Of a DNA stretch of 64,000 nucleotides, positions 7,679 to 17,700 are shown one piece after another. Source of the stretch: CAZAPG01 sp964486935 (GTDB lineage: Bacteria; Chloroflexota; Anaerolineae; 4572-78; J111). The position numbers and the translations under genes were made by a program. The notes beneath the pieces were generated by a model, which was not told where the DNA came from, searched no databases, and saw nothing but the letters and a program-made list of their open reading frames with translations. Location: the NCBI GenBank assembly GCA_964486935.1, contig CAZAPG010000024.1, forward strand, positions 1-64,000, given 5' to 3'. Numbering within the stretch: position 1 is the first letter of the stretch; the number at the start of each line of letters is the position of its first letter.

Positions 7679-10219
7679 ATGAGTCGCTCAAATCAGACGT
7701 CAGTTGATTCAAAATTTACGCCATCAAAAGATGCGCAAAATTTAAAGTGGCAATTTGGCATCCTCCTGGGCCTGATATGGCCGCCGGGGCTTTTGATTAT
7801 TGGCGTGGGCGCCGGATATTTTTTTAATTCGTTTGAAGGTGCGCTGGGCCGGCTTTATTTTGGCGGTATTTTACTATTGCTGGGGGCCGGAACTGCCTGG
7901 ATAACATTTCGCACTTTGAAAAAATACCATATCCAACTGCTTGAAGAGTTTCAGGCCCGCCCCCAAGGCAGCGGTGTTGATTTAACCCAGCCGGCCGCTA
8001 ACATCCCTGGCGGATCAAAAGAAGGCAGCGATACCGGCGACAGGGCCGAATCCAAAGAGCGGGCTGAAACAGAAAATAAACGCCCTCTGGCTGACCAGAT
8101 TATCTCAACCATCGACAGCCTGATATTGGTGCTCAACCAAAATGGCGAGATAGTCTTTACCAGTTCATCGGTTTACAAAATATTGGGTTATCAATGGGAT
8201 GAAGCGACCCCCAAAAGCTGGTTGGAGCTGGTTGGGGAAAATCATCAGAACGGCCCAAATGATGCGCCTGATTTCTTTTCCTCACCCTATGAATGCCGGG
8301 TTTTAGATAAACAGGGGAATTTGTACTGGTTTTTGTGGCAAGACACGCGCGGTCTCGATAATTGCATCATTCGGGTGGGTTATGACATTACCCAGCGCAA
8401 AAATGCAGAAGCCGAATTTACCCGGCGTAATCGTGAGTTGACCATATTGCAATCGGCCGGGGTGGCCATCACTTCCCGGCTTGATTTACGTTACGTGCTG
8501 GATACTGTTGCTTTGGAAATGACCAAATTATTAGAAGTTGAAAGCTGTACCATATCCGAGTGGAATGAAACAGACAACACGGTGGTTAAAATTGCAAAAT
8601 ACAACCCCCAGGGCTGGTGGGATGCCCAATCAGAGGCCACACCCTATCATCTGACAGAATATCCGGTTACGCGAGCGGTATTAGAAGAACAAATTCCTGA
8701 GCAAATGACAATCAGCCAGGCTAATATCGACCCATCAGAGTTGGCTTATATGAAAACAGCCAATATTAAAACGTTGGTAATGCTGCCAATGATCTTTCAG
8801 CGGCAGGTGCTGGGGTTGGTAGAATTGGAAGATAGCCGGTTTGAACGCACTTTCTCGTATCACGAAATTTCTATGGCCAAGTTGCTGGCCAGCCAGGCCG
8901 GCAGCGCCATTGAGAATGCCCGCCTGTTTGAACAAGCCCGGCAAGAAATTAAAGAAAGACAACAGGCCGAAGCGGCTTTGGAAGAAGAAAGGGCTTTGCT
9001 GGCCCAGCGCGTCAAAGAGCGAACCGCCGAGTTGAGTCGAGTTAACGCCGAGTTAGCCCGGGCTTCGCGCTTGAAAGATGAATTTTTGGCCGGTATGAGC
9101 CACGAACTGCGGACGCCCTTAAATGCCATCCTTGGTTCATCTGAAATTCTTCAGGCCGGGGCGTTTGGCTCGCTCAATGAGCGGCAACTTAAATATACCA
9201 AAAATATTGAGGAGAGTGGGCGGCACCTGCTTTCGCTCATAAATGATATTTTGGACTTGTCTAAAATAGAGGCCGGTAAAATGGAGCTGGAAATCAGGCC
9301 GGTGGCTATTCAATCGGTTTGCGAGGCCAGCTTGCGGCTTGTAAAACAGTTGGCCCATAAAAAGAAGCTTCAATTGAAGTCGTCATTTAGCACTAACAAC
9401 AAAATTTTGCGGGCCGATGAGCGCCGGCTCAAACAAATTTTGGTAAACTTGTTGAGCAACGCCATTAAATTTACGCCCGAAGGTGGCAGTGTGGGCCTGG
9501 AAGTTGAAGACGATGAGGCGCAACAGGCAATCCATTTTACGGTTTGGGATACCGGTATCGGGATTTCTCAAGAAGATATGACCCGCTTGTTTCAACCGTT
9601 TGTTCAATTGGATAGCAGCCTGGCTCGACAATATGCCGGAACCGGGCTGGGGTTATCTCTGGTTTCCCGGATGACCAAAATGCACGGCGGCGGGGTCTCG
9701 GTAGAAAGCCAGGTGGGGCAGGGGAGTCGATTTAAAATTGCGCTCCCTTATTCCGGCCCCAATATCCCCTCCGGCGCAGAATTAGAGCAGGTAGAAGCTG
9801 ACAGGCCCCAACGTTTGCCGCATAGGCTACGCGCCGGCAGTCGGCGGCCCGTAATTTTGTTGGCCGACGATAGCGAAGACAACATTAATATGCTGCTGGA
9901 ATTTTTGCAGGCTCAGGGCTATGAAATAGTGGTAGCCCGCACCGGCATTGAAGCTATTGACCGGGCCAAAGAAGAAACGCCGGATTTGATTTTAATGGAC
10001 ATCCAGATGCCGGAACTGGATGGGTTGGAGGCTACGCGTCGCCTTAGAGCATACGATAAGTTGGCCTTGGTGCCCATTATTGCCCTGACCGCTTTGGCAA
10101 TGCCCGGCGATAAAGAGCGATGTCTGCAAGCCGGCGCTAATGAATACTTAACCAAACCGGTTAGCCCAATTGGGTTAATAAAGACCATAGAGACCTTTTT
10201 AACCCCGGGTTCAAGCTGA
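7679..10219 (+). CDS. Hybrid sensor histidine kinase with C-terminal receiver
   Basis: 846 residues from ATG 7679; a GTG three bases earlier would sit too close to the GAGG at 7671-7674. Order: two membrane spans (about 28-50 and 58-80), a charged linker, a PAS domain (about 145-240), a GAF domain (about 260-415), a coiled segment, HisKA with phospho-acceptor H475 in MSHELRTPLNAI, HATPase_c with N, G1 (DTGIGI) and G2 (GTGLGLSL) boxes, and a receiver with phospho-acceptor D774 in LILMDIQMPELDG and conserved K in LTKP. It should autophosphorylate and pass phosphate to its own receiver. The next two genes encode a receiver-kinase and a lone receiver, so a phosphorelay is likely. No output domain is attached; the signal is unknown. 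Confidence 0.95.
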   Translation: MSRSNQTSVDSKFTPSKDAQNLKWQFGILLGLIWPPGLLIIGVGAGYFFNSFEGALGRLYFGGILLLLGAGTAWITFRTLKKYHIQLLEEFQARPQGSGVDLTQPAANIPGGSKEGSDTGDRAESKERAETENKRPLADQIISTIDSLILVLNQNGEIVFTSSSVYKILGYQWDEATPKSWLELVGENHQNGPNDAPDFFSSPYECRVLDKQGNLYWFLWQDTRGLDNCIIRVGYDITQRKNAEAEFTRRNRELTILQSAGVAITSRLDLRYVLDTVALEMTKLLEVESCTISEWNETDNTVVKIAKYNPQGWWDAQSEATPYHLTEYPVTRAVLEEQIPEQMTISQANIDPSELAYMKTANIKTLVMLPMIFQRQVLGLVELEDSRFERTFSYHEISMAKLLASQAGSAIENARLFEQARQEIKERQQAEAALEEERALLAQRVKERTAELSRVNAELARASRLKDEFLAGMSHELRTPLNAILGSSEILQAGAFGSLNERQLKYTKNIEESGRHLLSLINDILDLSKIEAGKMELEIRPVAIQSVCEASLRLVKQLAHKKKLQLKSSFSTNNKILRADERRLKQILVNLLSNAIKFTPEGGSVGLEVEDDEAQQAIHFTVWDTGIGISQEDMTRLFQPFVQLDSSLARQYAGTGLGLSLVSRMTKMHGGGVSVESQVGQGSRFKIALPYSGPNIPSGAELEQVEADRPQRLPHRLRAGSRRPVILLADDSEDNINMLLEFLQAQGYEIVVARTGIEAIDRAKEETPDLILMDIQMPELDGLEATRRLRAYDKLALVPIIALTALAMPGDKERCLQAGANEYLTKPVSPIGLIKTIETFLTPGSS

Positions 10220-10353
10220 ACCATTGGCGGAGAACTGTTGTGACGAGTCAACCAACTGTTTTGAATATAGTATAGAAATTTAACTAACTTTGATAAAGAT
10301 GGCAACCCAAAAACCGCATACCGCTTGCTCTCTTTCATACAAAGGACACCGGC

Positions 10354-11433
10354 ATGGAGACTAAAAGCAAAATACTGATTGTTGATGATGAGCCATTAGC
10401 CCGTGATGTGCTTGAAGGCTTTTTGTACCCCGAAGGCTATCATCTGGATTTTGCCTCAAACGGGATAGAAACCCTGGCTTACCTGGAGAGTCGCATCCCG
10501 GATGTTATTTTGCTTGATGTGATGATGCCGGAAATGGATGGATTTACCGCTTGCCGCCGCATTAAAACAGATGACCGCTGGCGACATATCCCCATTATTA
10601 TGGTGACTGCGCTGGGCGGCAAAGAAGACCTTTTTCAGGGAATTGAGGCCGGCGCCGATGATTTTGTTCATAAACCGGTGAGCGACCTTGAACTGCGGGC
10701 GCGGGTGCGTTCAATGCTGCGAATTAAAAAACAATACGATGAGCTTGAAGCGGCTGTGCAAATGCGAGAAGAATTGACCAACATGATCGTGCACGACATG
10801 AGAACGCCGCTCTCGGCTATTTTGGGGTTTAGCGGCTTGTTGCAAACCAAGAATTCGCTCAACGCCGAAGATTTGGAGGATGTCAATAAAATTTTTGTTC
10901 AGGCGCAACGCCTGGCTTCATTTTTGGATAATATGCTGATGGTGGCAAAAACAGAAACCACCGGACGCTTAACCATAAATCCAATAACCATTGATATTAA
11001 CCGCCTTATAGCCCAGGCCCAGGAAAATCATCATCCTACAGCGCGATTAAAGAAAATTCACATCGTAACTAATCTTCCTACCCCCACTACAGAAATACAA
11101 CTCGACGCCAGCTTAATCCAACGGGTATTAGACAACCTGATATCAAATGCGCTAAAATTTTCTCCGCCGCAAACTACAGTTACAATTACAGTAGAATACC
11201 CTAACCCTGGCCCTAAAATTAGAATTGCGGTGGCAGATGAAGGCCCCGGCATTGCCCCGGAACATCGGAAGCGAATTTTTGACAAGTTTGAGGTTATCAA
11301 TTCTAATCAATATAGCAACCCCCAAATTGGCGTTGGGCTTGCGTTCTGCAAAATGGCCGTTGAAGCTCACGGAGGGCGTATCTTTATAGATGACAACCCC
11401 GCCGGCGGTTCCATTTTTGTTGTAGAAATTTGA
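10354..11433 (+). CDS. Receiver-histidine kinase fusion
   Basis: 359 residues; ATG 10354 has AAAGGA seven bases upstream. An N-terminal receiver (about 7-122) has the acidic pair DD at the end of strand 1, phospho-acceptor D55 in VILLDVMMPEMDG and K in VHKPVS. It joins directly to HisKA (H147 in MIVHDMRTPLSAI) and a HATPase_c domain with NALKF, DEGPGI and GVGLAFCKM boxes. There is no membrane segment, so it acts in the cytoplasm. This order (REC-HK) suits a relay step: it can receive phosphate on D55 and use that to control its own kinase. It lies 134 bp after the hybrid kinase and 31 bp before the lone receiver, in one direction. Confidence 0.94.
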   Translation: METKSKILIVDDEPLARDVLEGFLYPEGYHLDFASNGIETLAYLESRIPDVILLDVMMPEMDGFTACRRIKTDDRWRHIPIIMVTALGGKEDLFQGIEAGADDFVHKPVSDLELRARVRSMLRIKKQYDELEAAVQMREELTNMIVHDMRTPLSAILGFSGLLQTKNSLNAEDLEDVNKIFVQAQRLASFLDNMLMVAKTETTGRLTINPITIDINRLIAQAQENHHPTARLKKIHIVTNLPTPTTEIQLDASLIQRVLDNLISNALKFSPPQTTVTITVEYPNPGPKIRIAVADEGPGIAPEHRKRIFDKFEVINSNQYSNPQIGVGLAFCKMAVEAHGGRIFIDDNPAGGSIFVVEI

Positions 11434-11464
11434 AACCCTGGGCAAATCTTGTCTGGTTATTCGC

Positions 11465-11821
11465 ATGGCAACCAAAGTTCTTGTAATTGATGATGATCTT
11501 GTGATTACTGATATGCTAACAGACCTGCTTAAAGCAGAAGGGTTTGAAGTGCATGTCAGAAATTCTGGGCGGGAAGGTATAAACGCCGTCCGTGACATTC
11601 AGCCTGATGTAATTTTGCTAGATCTGATGATGCCTGGGATGAATGGTTGGCAGGTGTGCCGAGAAATTCGCAGCTTTAGCCCTATCCCCATTTTAATTTT
11701 GTCCGCCGTGGTCGACTCTCAAGATGTTATCCGCGCTTTAGACGAAGGCGCCGATGATTATATGGTTAAACCGGTAACACGTGGCGTATTAGCGGCCCGT
11801 TTGAAGCGGTTGGCGCGTTAA
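11465..11821 (+). CDS. Single-domain response regulator
   Basis: 118 residues, receiver domain only. DDD at 10-12 supplies the acidic pocket, D53 in VILLDLMMPGMNGW is the phospho-acceptor, and K in YMVKPVTRG is the conserved lysine. No DNA-binding or enzymatic output follows, so it is likely a shuttle or a protein-protein output like CheY/Spo0F. It is the last of three codirectional signalling genes; 650 non-coding bases follow before the cyclase gene. Confidence 0.93.
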   Translation: MATKVLVIDDDLVITDMLTDLLKAEGFEVHVRNSGREGINAVRDIQPDVILLDLMMPGMNGWQVCREIRSFSPIPILILSAVVDSQDVIRALDEGADDYMVKPVTRGVLAARLKRLAR

Positions 11822-12095
11822 TTGCCTTTACCCCCGCTTTCTCTACTTTGAAGAATGTCTCCACAATGGTTGGCTCTCAACCGGCAATATGTTGCAATTC
11901 TGGGTTGATATTATCAAAATAATTGTTTTTTCTAAGAATTTTCTGACCAATTTTTATTTGGTTTTGATGTGGCTGCTTCATAATAATATCAACCGCCACT
12001 CAAGTAGTGTTGAACTGTTTTGATTTGCCCCACCCGTTCTGTGACTTTAGGGCAAGCAAAACAGTACTTTGTGGCCCAACCTTATCGCTAAATCT

Positions 12096-12111
12096 TGTGA
12101 CTTTTATCACT
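12096..12111 (+). promoter_or_regulatory. CRP/FNR-type palindrome
   Basis: TGTGA-CTTTTA-TCACT matches the TGTGA-N6-TCACA core recognised by cAMP receptor protein family regulators in proteobacteria, with one mismatch. It lies 370 bp before an adenylate cyclase gene. Whether this organism has a regulator of this specificity cannot be seen in the window. Confidence 0.4.
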
Positions 12112-12248
12112 TACAATAAAGTGAAATTTGTGATAGTTTAAGTTAGGCAACCGGGGTTTTTTAAGGCCCTGACAGGTAAAGTCAATTGCTCTTTAAAAAC
12201 TTTCGACTTGCAATACTATTTTACCTTGATCAACAACCACAATTTAAT

Positions 12249-12279
12249 AACGCCCCAATAATTTCGGGGCGTTATTTTT
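12249..12279 (+). terminator. Rho-independent terminator
   Basis: A perfect 8-bp stem: AACGCCCC at 12249-12256 and GGGGCGTT at 12266-12273, with a 9-base loop and tail ATTTTTA. It lies 430 bases past the last receiver gene, so it ends either a long 3' leader or a separate short transcript. Confidence 0.75.
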
Positions 12280-12478
12280 AACCCAAGTTGCCACCCAATG
12301 TCATTAAGTTAGCAGCGTGCCGAGCAGGTTAAGCGAGCTGTTGAAATATTTGCCCCTCTACCTTTAAAGGTGCAGGCAACTTCCCCAACAGGGAGAGAAC
12401 CGGGTAAAACTCCTCCCTCTGAAAAGATGCAGGGTGGGCATTTTCTCAAACCGTATAAATTTTGATAGGGATAAAAAC

Positions 12479-14713
12479 ATGTCTCTGCAAGTGCTTTTAG
12501 CGCAATCCGACCCAAAATTGAACCTACAACTGGCCAACTACTTTACCGAGAGAGAAGACAGAGTTTGGCACGCCGCCACTCCAGATGAAGCCCGTACTTT
12601 GTTGCAGCAACATAACCTCGATTTGATTGTGGTTGATATACACCAGATTAATAACGGCTGGAACCATCTGGTGCCCTATATTCAACAACAACTCCCTAAC
12701 GCCAAACTTTTATTTACCATCAGCTACCCCGACCCCAAACAAGAAGCTCAGGTCAAAAGAGATTATGGCGCCCGCACCTTTTTACTACCACCCTTCACCC
12801 GCGCCGGGTTAGAAGAAGCCCTGCAAGCCCTTCAAAAACAACAAAACAGCGCTGCCCAGGGCCTGCCCAAAACAGATTTACCCAAAGTACGGGTGCCGGT
12901 GCGTGTCAAAATTACCCTGCCTTACACCATATTAGCCCTGCTCCTGGCGTTGGCAGCAGCCTATGTGGTCAGCCAAATTATTCTGGATACATTAGAGGAG
13001 CGATTTACTAACCAGTTAATTGAAGCCGGAAAATTAACAAATGACTGGATGGTTAGGGAAGAAGAGCGCCTGCTTGAAACTTTACGGCTGCTCTCGCATA
13101 CCCAGGGGCTACCCGCTGCCGTTGCCGCGCAAGATGCCGAGCGGCTACGTGAAATGGCTTTGCCTCTGGCCGTTAATTATCAAGAAGAAGCCATAGAAAT
13201 TTTAGACACCCAGGGCGCCAGCGTGCTATCCCTGCGACATCGCGCCACTGGCAACCTGGAAGATTACGACGCCACCCGCGGCGAGTCGGTGTTTAGCCAA
13301 TGGAATTTTGTGCAGGCCGTGCAACAGCAACAGGTAGACCATGGCCGCGATAAATTTGCCGGGCTGGCTCGCGCCCTGTGGGGCGATTATTTATATGTGT
13401 CTGGCCCGATTGTAGATGACCAGGGCAACCAGACCGGGGTAATTCTGGTCGGCAAATCATTATCCACCATTGTTCGCCAGGTTAGGCAAGATACCTTGGC
13501 CCACATCACTATTTACAACTTCAACGGGCAGCCGCTTGTTTCTAGCCTTTCACTATTTGATCAAGCCCAACTCTCCCTGACCCCCAAAGATGTATCTCAG
13601 GTATTGGCACAACAAGACGAACAAACGCTCATCCGCCCGCTTCAGGTTGCCAGCATCAACTACAGCGAGATTGTAGGCCCCTGGGAGGTTAGAGAATTCT
13701 CAAGTCCGGCATCTGCCGCCCGTATCAACAACGATGTTGGCATTATTGGCGTATCGCTGGCCGAGACCTTTCTGGCTCGTCCGGGCCAAATTACCCGCCT
13801 GCAAATATTTGGCTTAACGGCTGTTGCTTTTGTTTTAATTATCGGGTTAGGGGTTTTTCTGGCCAACAGAATTACCGTTCCGCTATTGCGGGTTGTCGAG
13901 GCTTCATCCAAAGTAGCCCAGGGCAATTTAGACATTCAGGTTGATACCAGAGGCGATGATGAAGTAGCGGTTTTAGCCCATTCATTTAACGAGATGGTGG
14001 CCGGTTTGCGCGAAGGCAATTTGTACCGCGACCTGCTGGGCCGCACCGTTTCGCCAGAAGTGCGCGAGCAGCTACGCCAGGGTTTTGCTTCGGGCAAGGT
14101 TAAATTTGAGGGACAGGAAACGGTTGCCACCGTACTGATGAGCGATATTCGTGGTTTTACCCGGCTGGCCGAGTCAGAAACTCCATCTACAGTTATGAAC
14201 TGGCTCAATGAATATTTTGAACAGTTGGTGCCCATCATAACCAATAACGGCGGCGTCATTAGCAAATTTGAAGGCGATGCGGTTTTGGCTTTTTTTGGCA
14301 TTTTACCTCGCCCCCTATCGCCCCAGGAAAGTGCTTATCAGGCTTGCCACACCGCCCTGGCCATCATTCAAGCTGTTGATGAACTCAATGCGCGCCGGCA
14401 GAAACGCGGCGCCCCCCCGCTTGAAACCGGCATAGGCATCAACACCGGCCCGGTTATTGCCGGGGCTTTGGGCAGTACCGGACGCCTGCAATACACCATT
14501 ATTGGCGATACCGTCAATGCTACTGCCCGGTTAGAAAACCTGACCCGGCAATTTGGCGCGGGCAATAGCGCCGTAATTAGCCAGCACACCCTGTTTGCCC
14601 TGCGCGATTATCGTCACCAATTTGAGTTAGAGACGCTGGGGGCGCATAACATTAAAGGCAAGGTAGAGCAACTCCTGGTTTATCGCTTGCGCGCCGCCAA
14701 AGTTGCTGCCTGA
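12479..14713 (+). CDS. Membrane adenylate cyclase with N-terminal pseudo-receiver
   Basis: 744 residues from ATG 12479; a GTG at 12434 is open but lacks a ribosome site. Order: a receiver-like domain (about 1-120); a membrane span (about 150-175, ITLPYTILALLLALAAAYVV); an outer sensor region of about 250 residues resembling a CACHE fold; a second span near 440-462; HAMP; and a class III cyclase domain (about 545-735). Catalytic features are present: metal-binding D in SDIRGFT and EGDAVLAFFG, adenine-site K in SKFEGD and D in IIGDTVN, and transition-state N and R in DTVNATARLE. This predicts adenylate, not guanylate, cyclase. The receiver-like domain keeps VVDIHQ but lacks the strand-1 acidic pair and the conserved lysine (LLPPF). 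The giant surface-protein gene starts 10 bp downstream. Confidence 0.92.
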   Translation: MSLQVLLAQSDPKLNLQLANYFTEREDRVWHAATPDEARTLLQQHNLDLIVVDIHQINNGWNHLVPYIQQQLPNAKLLFTISYPDPKQEAQVKRDYGARTFLLPPFTRAGLEEALQALQKQQNSAAQGLPKTDLPKVRVPVRVKITLPYTILALLLALAAAYVVSQIILDTLEERFTNQLIEAGKLTNDWMVREEERLLETLRLLSHTQGLPAAVAAQDAERLREMALPLAVNYQEEAIEILDTQGASVLSLRHRATGNLEDYDATRGESVFSQWNFVQAVQQQQVDHGRDKFAGLARALWGDYLYVSGPIVDDQGNQTGVILVGKSLSTIVRQVRQDTLAHITIYNFNGQPLVSSLSLFDQAQLSLTPKDVSQVLAQQDEQTLIRPLQVASINYSEIVGPWEVREFSSPASAARINNDVGIIGVSLAETFLARPGQITRLQIFGLTAVAFVLIIGLGVFLANRITVPLLRVVEASSKVAQGNLDIQVDTRGDDEVAVLAHSFNEMVAGLREGNLYRDLLGRTVSPEVREQLRQGFASGKVKFEGQETVATVLMSDIRGFTRLAESETPSTVMNWLNEYFEQLVPIITNNGGVISKFEGDAVLAFFGILPRPLSPQESAYQACHTALAIIQAVDELNARRQKRGAPPLETGIGINTGPVIAGALGSTGRLQYTIIGDTVNATARLENLTRQFGAGNSAVISQHTLFALRDYRHQFELETLGAHNIKGKVEQLLVYRLRAAKVAA

Positions 14714-14723
14714 GGAGTTGATT

Positions 14724-17700
14724 GTGCGCACTCGCGCCCCCACCGGCGGGGAAAATCAGAACAAAAATCGGCGCTGGACCATTATATTTATTGCGCTGCC
14801 GCTGTTGGGTATGGCCTGTTTGCTGTTGCTCCTTTTTACCCAAAACAACAAACGTTTAATTGAGCGCGAGTTTATTCCGGTTAATCTCCATTCACAGCTT
14901 GAGGCCGACTACGCCGCCAAACCCAACCAGACTCCCGTTCCCCCGGTGCGGCTGGATATTATTTGGGATGCCATTTATGACCGCAACCCGGCAGCCACAG
15001 ACCTGGCCGCCCGCCAAACCGCCCTGCAAAATGTGCTGTTAACCCCCATCCCTACGGTAACGCCTTCATTTCAAAGTTGCCGGGGTCTTCAGTTTGTTTA
15101 TGCCGACCAGGATACCTGGGTTGACTCGGCAGACCCCACCGCCGCCCACGGCACCGAAACTATCCTGCAAATTGGGCGCAGCGGCCAACATGTCAAACGA
15201 TTGCTGATACGTTTTCCCCTTGAAAGTACTATTTTACCCAATACCCTCATAATCAGCGCGCGCCTGGAGATGGATGTCGAGCAAACCAGTGACCTCATCC
15301 CACCCAACTCGTTGGACTTTTTTAACCTTACGACCCCCTTTGGCGAGCTTGATACCAATTGGGCCAATCAGCCGGCGCCCCATATTCAGTATCCGGTCAA
15401 CAGGCTAACCTCTCAAGGTATCCACGTGTGGGATGTCAGCCAAATTGTCAGAGCCTGGCTATCCGGTCAGGTGGCAAACCACGGCCTTCTCATTGAACCG
15501 CAAGCCGCCACTTCGGATTTTAACATTGTCTATTACAGCCGGGAGAGCATTAATCAGCAGCCGGGCAACAATCAAGGGTTGCCGGTTGGCCCCCGGCTGG
15601 TTATAAATTGCGGGGGCGATTTACCCCAGGCCGTAGCAGTCAACCTCAACACGCCCACCCCAACCCCCGCCGGCCTAAAACCCACGCCCAAAACCGAGGC
15701 CAGCCCTTCAACAACTACGCCAATCCCGTCGCCTCCGTTACCCGCACCCACCCTCCCCCTTCCCACGCCCACCGTTGCGCCCACATTGCCACCCGCTACG
15801 CCAACACCGGTTACAGAGGTTCCAACTCCAGCGCTGTTGCCAACGCCTACCCCTACCCCAACCGCCAATAACGGCGGAGGCGACAGTGGCGGCGGTGACG
15901 ATGACAACAACACGGGCGGCGGAGGTCCATCGCCCCCACCCCCACCCCCACCGCCACCGCCTCCGCCGCCGGCCGCTGACCTGGGAGTCGCGTTAAGCGA
16001 CTCTCCAGACCCGGTCATAGCCGGTAACAATTTAACCTACACCATCAATATTACCAACAACGGTCCCAACTCTGCCACAAACGTCACCGTTACTGACACC
16101 CTCCCACCGGGTGTCAGTTTGGTGTCTGCTACCCCCAGCCAGGGGCCGGGTTGTAGCGGAACCGGAACCCTGGCTTGTAATCTGGGCGCGCTGGTTAGCG
16201 GCGCCGGGGCCACAGTTTCCATTGTGGTTAAGGTAGATGCGTCAACCGCCGGTTTACTGACCAGCACCGCCGGCGTTTCCGCAGCCGAAGCCGACTCTAA
16301 TGCCGCCAATAATAGCGCAACCGAAACCACTGTGGTCAAGGCCGCAGCCGATTTGGCCGTGGTCAAAACCGATATGGCAGACCCGACGCCCGCGGGCGCT
16401 GTTCTAACCTACACCCTGACCATCTCCAACAACGGCCCCAGCGATGCCGCCGGTGTGGTAGTTACCGACACGTTACCGGTCAGCGTTACCTTTAACTCGG
16501 CCAGCGCCGGCTGTGCGCTTTTAGCCGGAACCGTATCTTGCAACGTTGGCAATCTGTCTGCCGGCGGCACTACTCAGTATACAATTGTTGTTACCCCGAA
16601 CCCTGCTGTTGGAGACGGAACAGTTATCACCAATTCGGCTATTGTCACCGGCGCCCACCTCGACCCTGCGCCCGGTAACAACACCGCCATCGAAACCACC
16701 ACAATCAACAAAGTGGCCGACCTGCATATCAGCAAAGTAGACACGCCCGACCCGGTGGTGGCCGGGCAAGTGCTGACCTACACCCTGAGCATCACCAACG
16801 CCGGGCCAAGCGATGCAACGGGTGTAACCATTACCGACACGCTCCCGGCGGGCGTCAGCTTCTCTTCGACGGCGGGCTGCACCGAGGTTGCCGGAGTAGT
16901 GAGTTGCAATATCGGGGCCATGAGCGCCGGGACGAGTGTCCAACGGACAATTGTGGTGACGGTTGATAGCGGCACGACGGCCAACCTGAGCAACGGCGTG
17001 ACCGTGGGGGGCAACGAGACTGACCCTGCGCCGGGCAACAACAGTGATACGATTACGACCACTATCAACAGCAGCGCCGATTTGACCATTAGCAAGGATG
17101 ATACGCCGGATTTGCTGGCAGCCGGACAGATTCTCACCTATACCCTGACAATTACCAACAACGGGCCGTCGGTGGCCCAAAATGTGGTGGTCACTGACAC
17201 GCTGCCGTTGAGTGTTACCCTTGTAGGCGCAAGCCCATTAGCGGATACTCAAAGCGGACAGAACCTGGGCTGGAATCTGGGGGCGCTGGCCCAGAACGGG
17301 GTGCAGAGCCTCATCATTTCTGTAACGGTTGATAGCGCCTTTAGCGGAATGTTGACCAATACGGCTATTGTAACCGGTACTACGCCCGACCCCGGCCCCG
17401 GGCCAAATAGCAGCACCGAAATAACGCTGGTCACCGGCGAAGCCGATTTGCGAATTACAAAAGTTGACAGTCCCGACCCGGTGGCGGCCGGGCAAAGCCT
17501 GACCTACACCCTGAGCATCACCAACGCCGGGCCAAGCGATGCAACGGGTGTAACCAACACCGATACCTTGCCGGCGGGCGTGACCTTCGCCTCGGCGGCG
17601 GGCTGTGCAAATGTTGCCGGGGTGGTAACGTGCAACCTCGGCATGCTGGCAGCGGGAGCCAGTGTCCAGCGAACAATTGTGGTGACGGTCAACAGCGGCA

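Larger units (their letters stand above)
11822..12478 (+). other. Long intergenic region with regulatory structure
   Basis: About 650 bases without a supported gene. It holds a CRP/FNR-type palindrome at 12096-12111, a TACAAT box at 12112-12117, and a strong terminator at 12249-12279. The order box-then-terminator within about 160 bases would suit a small RNA. The cyclase's own ribosome site (ATAGGGAT, about 12465-12472) is at the end. Confidence 0.45.

Noticed and set aside
12434..12478. GTG at 12434 as the start of the cyclase
   Set aside because: No ribosome site; the 15 extra residues do not belong to the receiver-like domain, while ATG 12479 has ATAGGGAT upstream.
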